NCBI GenBank assembly: GCA_026260175.1
Contig: JAKCWW010000082.1
Location: forward strand, 3,348-50,667
DNA length: 47,320 nt
Direction: 5' to 3'
DNA from: Reticulitermes lucifugus
Taxonomy: Eukaryota; Arthropoda; Insecta; Blattodea; Rhinotermitidae
The first letter of the stretch is position 1. Every line of letters starts with the position of its first letter. A model generated the notes under the pieces. That model saw nothing but the letters and a program-made list of their open reading frames with translations, was not told where the DNA came from and did no database searches. Of this stretch, positions 41,426 through 47,320 are shown in pieces. Made by a program: the position numbers and the translations under genes.

Positions 41426-44400
41426 AAATTAACACATTATATGGTCTTGGGGAAGAGGATAAAATGGTTGTTCAGGTAATGAAGTAAGGCGAATGTATAT
41501 TGGCTTCTTGAAGGTGTGCAGCTTGTGGCAAACTCCCAGTTGTGAAGTAGTCTAAACCGCGTACTGAGAAGGTGAAGAGTAGCCATGAATTTCCAGCAGA
41601 GGACCTTGGGAGTTCTCATTTTATTGTTACTGTTCTATCGTCGCGTCCGCCTTTTTTTGTCACGGGTTTAAATATATTGTGTAATTGCAGTATATTCTGC
41701 CGTACTTGATTGTTCGCAGTGTCTGTAAACTGTTCCACCTCTACCGTGAATGTCTGCCTTTTCTTTCTCCCTGACTCTCATGGCGTAATCGATTTCCTGA
41801 ATAAGACTGGATTCACATACAGGCTCGCTTCTTTCCGTTTATTTACCTCTAAAAGCTACAGCGTTTAAATTTTGTTAATAGCAATTATGACATCAAACCC
41901 TTCCACTGTTAATGTAAGTAAATAAACAACATGTTATATATTCCATCCGTTCACATATTTACGTGTGTATGTATATTTATGTGTTTGACATAAATAAATG
42001 TTAAATACAGTGTGGGATAATTCGCGGCCTTTACCGGTGTATTAATGTGTATTCTGTTACTACACAATTTCTTGTACTGCAAACAATGTCTCTTGCATAT
42101 ATTTTAGCAGTTTATTCCATTTTACAGCATTTGTTTCGAACGTGGTTGCAAGTTTTGGCCTCTTATTCCGACGGGCTTGCACTCTTGTGTCCACAGGGGT
42201 AGGGTTCTGGTTGAGTCAACGCGTATAGTAAAGGCCGATCCCATTAATACGTAACGAAGCAAATGAAGTTGCTGGCCCGTGTCGTGGTCTGTTCCATCAG
42301 ACGCATTGGGCTGAAACGCTGGTGGCATGCGATGAAGCGTTTCCACCGCTGTTGCCCAGGCCCGATGCTGTAGCCCAGAAAATTTGGAAGAGAAGTCTAT
42401 CCTATATTTTTGGTTCACAGTAAAACCTGTATCCGCTCTGCAAAGCATTTTGTTATTGTGTCTGTACAAAGTTGGATTCAACAACAAATGAAGAACAGGA
42501 ATCGAGTTACAGATTATCTTAAAACAAGTGCAGGATTACAAAGAAAAATGGGTACAGCAAATAAATTGGAGTACTATACTTAAAACTGTGCTAAAGCATG
42601 CGCGCGCAGGACAAATACATCTCATACATCCTATGATAATGTGAATCGATAAGTCCTTAAATGAAACCCAGCCGACCGCATTGTCTGTTCAGAGGGGTTA
42701 AGAAGCAGGATAAGTAGAAAGAAAAAGATGAAATCAGATTTCAGTTGAAGGTTTTTGAGTAGATGTGACGGGTTGCTTTTTATGGTATAACAGAGGCTAG
42801 AAGAGTGAGAGATTGTGTTTGTTTTAAGTATTATGTCGGTCTCTGCCTCCGTGGGACACCTAGACAGACTGTCGTTAATGTCCCTCCGTGTGACACCTGG
42901 ACTGCCTGTCGTCATTGCAGTCGGATTGCCTATTGCCTTATCAATGCGAAACATGGGGTGTATCCGCTAGGGTGCAACTTTCTGCGAGGAATTTATCGGC
43001 TTCACATGTTAAAGGTGGTCGCTAGGATGACCATCTTCACATTTACTGATTTAAAAAAATCGTAAGTTTGCACTTCGTCTATAACTTGTTTATCTATGTA
43101 ATGAGTTCGTTCTTCACGTCAGACCCTGCCCGTGTAACACCAGGTTCCTGCAGAGCGCAGATGCCTTAAATACGTACCTTTTTGCATTGGTCTACTGTCT
43201 CGTTTTCGACTCATACCCATTGTTACTACTGTTGCCCTAACATTAAAATCTTTTCTCTTCTGTCCAGTAATATTCTTAGTTTCTAATTCTGCCCTCTGGT
43301 AGTCTCCAAAAAAGGCTGCGTCTGCTGACTTTATTTTCCAGTTTGTGTCTAATTTTAAATAGGTAGCATCCCGTGCTTCTTATGTCTGTTACATTTGCAC
43401 GATAGACTGTTTTCTTATAGGCTGCATTTTGTTTTCGTGGCAAATCACTAAACACTGCATGTAACACAAATACCGGTATATACAGGATGTTTCCTTTATT
43501 CATGTCAGCATTTATCGGTTTCTGGAGGTGTGGTTGTTGTTACCGTCGGCCACCTTAACCTCCAATTGCATTCTAGTATGATATTGTAGACGGAGTAAAA
43601 AGTGGGAATTTTCGGGCTTGACTGTTGGCATTCTGCTGGCTTCAATACAAGTGAGCATTTTTTGCGCTTGTTGTAGTTTTGTAGATAATTTGTTTGAAAA
43701 TTGAGTACCACAATTACCTGACACTATCTAGATATCAGAGACAAATTATCAGCATTAACAGACTATTAAGGACGCAACGGCTGATCATTATCTTTTACCA
43801 AATTATCGTAACAAACTTTACACACATATCCCTCAAACGTCCAAGAAGTCTGCTGTATTGATGTCAGTACCAAACCCTTCCACTCTGTTTAGCATTGAAC
43901 ATCATTTATATGTGACCTTTACATATACATACTTCATACTGTAATGTAATTTGCATGAATGAATGGATAATAGAGATCATTTGCCTCAACAGTGATCATA
44001 CGTCATAACTACCTGTGCCTTGAAATGCGGAATTACTTGAACCAGTCTGAACTCTGAGTAAAGGTGTGCACATAATGAATAATGGATTGTATCAGAGAAA
44101 ATAAATTTCCTCATCTGCATCGAAATTCAGAAGGAATTTGAACATTTAAGAAGCAATAAGAGCAGGAACTACGAAGACAGGGGGAATGTGTTCATTGTAT
44201 CGAGCTTTCAAAGACGAACAGTACACTGGGGCGGTCTCTGCCATGAAGTCATGCGAGTAATATATTTCGGGAGTGAATGGATTAGCATGTCACACAGACG
44301 GATGCGTGATATTCAGTGCTGTGTCCGGTGGAAATGAAGGCTTACGTACGGTGTTGGTATCCTGCGATGAGGGGATTTGCAGGGGGGATTTAGATCTTGT

Positions 44401-45509
44401 AGGAGGATTGTAAACAAGACCCTTGTTCAGATTTAATAACCTTCGTTCCTGGTAATTACTGTTTTGTATGCTGCGTCCATATGACCTCTGCAGTGTGTAT
44501 AAAGTAGCTCAACTCTTTTCAGAAGGAGATAAGTACCTACTTGTTACTTTGTAAGTAAGAAGCAGCCGGGGAATTAGTAGAGATTATTTTATTAGTCGTG
44601 TTTGTTAAGCATTTAATTGCGAGGTTTGTCGTCCGGCAACAGCAGAACTGTGCTGTTTATAGGGTCGGCCGGTCGACTTTTACCTGGAATTTTTTCTTCG
44701 GGTAATTATGCCTTTTCATCAAGGTAACCACAATACAGACAAATGGAGCAACCTTTGCTGAATAGACCTTATACTGAACATAAAAGTTTTGAGATCGTGC
44801 AGACTTGTAGGATCGTGATTCCATTTTCGAAATTCGTTTTATTTCTTCACGCACGCATGCGCACGCACAAACACACACACACACACAGTCAGGAATTTAT
44901 TTTCATACGCGCAACGTCTTTATTCTTAATCACTGGGGCTCTTTGTTTTAAAATAAGATCGGCCCATTGTAAACTTCAAAAACTTGAACGCAAGCAAATA
45001 CAGTTTTTTAAGTCCGTGCATGCCATTTCTTCACACGTCAATGTGTGTACCTCGTGTCCCAAGTTTAATATTGTTTTCCGCATTTAATTCTGACGTAGTT
45101 GTTGCCTGGAAAGCCTTCATTGACGCAACGCAATGAAATATGGCATTAAATGGACTCAATTGGAATATAATTGCTTTGTTTATATATTGTGTAGAGGCCG
45201 AGTTTCAGCTGCTGTGTGCAATATCATAGAATGAAATTGTGAGTGGCAACGATCTGAAATGATGCGGTCTTGGCTTATTCTTCGATACTCTTTCTAAATT
45301 GGCTTGCAGTGGGTGTATCAACCACAAGTATCCTCCGAACAGCTTGTAGACCGGTTGAGATAAGTATGTGGTATAAGGGCGAAGGGCGTGACCGTTACAC
45401 CTTGGCCACTGGAAGATGTAACGTGCAGATTAACAGAATCGAATATAAAGACGTCTGCCTACGAAAAGTGTCGTAGAGATAAGTTTAAAGTAAATTTTAG
45501 GGACGAAGA
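41426..45509. other. No gene recognised; a 34-bp duplication and (CA)n
   Basis: The 121-codon minus frame 42487-42122 is the longest here, but I recognise no domain. A ~36-bp tandem duplication lies at 42847-42918 ('ctccgtgggacacctagac' / 'ctccgtgtgacacctggac'). (CA)n lies at about 44870-44886. Frames at 43505-43724 (minus) and 44743-45087 (plus) are unassigned. Confidence 0.4.
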
Positions 45510-45600
45510 TTGCTCTCCTCAGGGGGTGTAACGCGGTGTAATGTGGTAGTCTACCGACGTTTCAGAGGATCCTCCTGCCTCCATTGTCAAGGTAGAGTGG
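45510..45600 (-). repeat. Single copy of the B repeat (B4 subtype)
   Basis: 'ggggtgtaacgcggtgta' and CCGACGTTTCA (45554-45564), then 'ctccattgtcaagg', match the left arms of B4 and B2. No opposing arm. Confidence 0.65.
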
Positions 45601-45904
45601 AATTCTGTCAATCGTCGGTACACTTGTACCGAGCTGTATGGTATCTCGTCCCAAAAAAACACCAATCTTGAGGGTTCAAATTTTACACGTCTGTAGCTCT
45701 ATTACTTTAGGAGTAGAGCGCACAAACCGGTATCCTGTCATGGGAATGTGTCACATTCGTGAACGGAGTATTATCCGTGGTACGTCCATGCCCCAGTTAC
45801 AGTTTTGGCTTTGCATTGGAACTTACAAATTCCTTGGTTTTTCTGCAGTGTCATTTATTCATGACAGTGGTAGGCCTGCGTAAATTATTCTAACATGCAA
45901 GCGT

Positions 45905-46175
45905 GCATTGTAGGGTAAAAGCACGGGTATCCCTGTACATGCCATGAAGGCGTATGGGGTAGTGAAAGTATAGCTCGTTCCTTTCTTCACTTCGGCACTA
46001 GGTGGAGGTGAGTGGTCAGCTTTACGCCCCGGCCACTTTACTGTCAGGGAAAGAGTCTCCGGTACCTGCTGAAGAGAAGGTTGAATGGGCCAACTAGCCG
46101 GTCTGGATACTTTGGAGAAGAGAAAGATCTTTTTCTCCTGCTGAGAATCGAACCACGATTTCTCGGTTGTATCAA
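45905..46175 (-). mobile_element. SINE family 1 (copy 6), near full length
   Basis: The minus-strand B box GGTTCGATTCT (complement of 46144-46154) is followed by 'ctctttcccTGACAGTAAAG', 'ggggcgtaaagctgaccac', 'gtgccgaagtgaagaaag' and 'catacgccttcatggcatg'. This is the canonical order of the family and the longest body among the minus copies. Confidence 0.85.
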
Positions 46176-46229
46176 AATTACATTTGAGTGACTGAGGAAA
46201 ACTACAGTCGAATTTTGTGCTGACTAGTG

Positions 46230-46400
46230 TTCAGTACCGCTAGTACCAAAAGCCCTTCATTAAACACGATCCTGAATCAGTTCCATCCAGCATTCATCAC
46301 ATAGTTTATTCCATAAGGCCCATCCTGATGTTATCCTGCCATCTCCTTCGCTGTGTTACAACTGATAGACATGCTTCTGCACTAAACTTCTGTGTGAATT
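46230..46400 (-). mobile_element. LINE-A-like remnant, badly decayed
   Basis: The minus strand reads RWQDNIRMGLME, then a stop, corresponding to 'RWEDNIKMDLRE' of LINE-A. 'WMELIQDRV' follows after a frameshift, in place of 'WINLAQDRD'. The terminal MNLRVP is not recognisable. Confidence 0.5.
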
Positions 46401-46960
46401 TCTTGTCTTTCCCATTCCACCTCTATTTTGAATTGTCCGTAACTTCCTCTATTTCATTGGCCATAAAAATACTGCGTGTATATGACTTGTACAGGTTACA
46501 AAGCTTGCCATTAGCTTACCTCAGAAGGCTCCACTTCATTTCCCTTGGTTAAAAATAATGTCGTGCGGAAAGTGCTGTAAAGGTTAAGTGCAAGCTGCTG
46601 TAAGTTACTGACTTGAACCCGAAAGTGCGAATAAGGCACAGGCTAATCTTTCCTTCTGTGCAAGCCGTGTATATCTGCTGGCAGGAACTTGGAGGTAGTG
46701 GGTTGGAATTTATTTTGTTGTTGAAATCCTGGAGTTATTGGATGACACTGAGCCCACAACCGATACTCGCATTGCCTCTACAAGAAGACTGTGAGGGGCC
46801 TCTGCCCTGGCCTTGTAAAAAATGAATTGCATTTCCTGACTTCCCTAAAATGACATAGGCAACATAAAAGTGTTTTATGTTAACCTTTATCTACACACAC
46901 ATGATGTTAAAGTGTTGCGAAGTGTACTTTGTGGTGAATGAGTGTCAGCCTTATTTTCCT
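46401..46960. other. No gene recognised
   Basis: Short frames (46613-46825 plus) without similarity. Nothing identified. Confidence 0.4.
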
Positions 46961-47320
46961 CTTTAAAGGGAAATAAGTTAGGAAATGTCCGCACAACGGC
47001 ACACTGGCGGCGATTTTGCACTCTTAGAATTTTACATCTGAACACTATAAACTAAAACACTATAAACGTGTTACATACCTCACTATGAACCATCTTTATA
47101 CGTAAAAAATGCATCTACTGAGTAAAAGGAGTGTGTATTTAAGTATTTTCTTAATGCTACTTTAAATTTTGTCTTTTGATTCTTAAGACTTACGAGACCC
47201 AGAGGGAGTCTGTTGAAAATTCTGATACCGGCATAGAATGTACTTTTTTGAAAACAGGATAGGTTGACATTTGGTCTATGCAGGTGGTGCTTATTCCTGG
47301 TGTCTATACTGTGTATAGAT
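46961..47320 (-). mobile_element. LINE-D 3' end with intact ORF C-terminus, cut by window edge
   Basis: A minus frame open from the right edge (47319) to a TAG at 47083-47085 encodes 78 residues without interruption: ...TRNKHHLHRPNVNLSCFQK, STFYAGIRIFNRLPLGL, KFKVALRKYLNTHSFYSVD, then FFTYKDGS. This is the well-known C-terminal region, beyond the reverse transcriptase, of a CR1/jockey-type non-LTR retrotransposon in arthropods ('FYxGxRIFNxLPxxLxxLxxxxxxFKxxLKxYLxxHSFYSVDEF'). It has no ATG because the ORF continues off the window. The lack of stops contrasts with the LINE-A copies and suggests a younger insertion. The 3' untranslated end is estimated. Confidence 0.85.

Noticed and set aside
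42122..42487. 121-codon minus ORF as a gene
   Set aside because: No recognisable domain, no repeat homology, no promoter or splice context; this length is expected by chance in 47 kb.
44743..45087. 114-codon plus ORF
   Set aside because: It is held open partly by a (CA)n microsatellite; no domain.
1..47320. Insect telomeric (TTAGG)n, rRNA or histone sequences
   Set aside because: Looked for and not seen.

Overview
This 47.3 kb window looks like non-coding insect DNA, intronic or intergenic. It is AT-rich and full of degraded transposable elements: tRNA-headed SINEs with pol III A/B boxes, non-LTR (LINE) 3' ends with broken reading frames, MITEs, (AAT)n microsatellites and one 61-base N gap. 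The SINE bodies and the LINE C-termini (for example ...MNLRVP-stop and ...GYGPVVRQTTE-stop) resemble repeats I associate from memory with cockroach and termite genomes. Blattodea is therefore my best guess, but it is an inference. I found no convincing host-gene exon, no tRNA or rRNA gene and no CRISPR array. Nearly all longer open frames are chance ORFs or transposon remnants.

Layout. 1-206: tail of a PIF/Harbinger-like nuclease fragment cut by the window edge. 241-400: SINE. 2785-2996: MITE flanked by TA. 5.2-7.0 kb: foldback repeat, a SINE with target-site duplications, unassigned minus-strand ORFs and a single foldback-family copy. 8.7-11.4 kb: hAT-type MITE, a dispersed repeat called C here, a SINE scrap, a hammerhead-like motif and a LINE end. 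11.6-14.8 kb: a LINE C-terminus interrupted by the assembly gap, a SINE and two more LINE remnants. 15.2-25.3 kb: most of the hammerhead-like motifs, three foldback repeats, SINEs and a hAT-like element. 25.9-29.4 kb: two copies of repeat D, repeat C, a microsatellite. 30.5-31.05 kb: a 19-unit, 29-bp minisatellite. 31.7-34.5 kb: two SINEs, a LINE end with a ~91-bp segment present four times in tandem, and a second LINE clade next to microsatellites. 36-47 kb: sparse repeats, three further LINE-A remnants, and at the right edge an intact minus-strand C-terminus of another LINE.

The most interesting signal is a dispersed family carrying a hammerhead-ribozyme-like core (CTGATGA, stem II, GAAAC, then AT-GT[A/C]). 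Three copies have a complete core, one has an altered position 7, and three are decayed. One pair forms a large inverted repeat. A related-looking family with GAAACGTCGG forms five foldbacks plus single copies. Hammerheads of this kind are known in Penelope-like retroelements and satellite DNAs, so the parsimonious reading is that these are remnants of such elements. The genes here do not act together; the window is a record of transposition.
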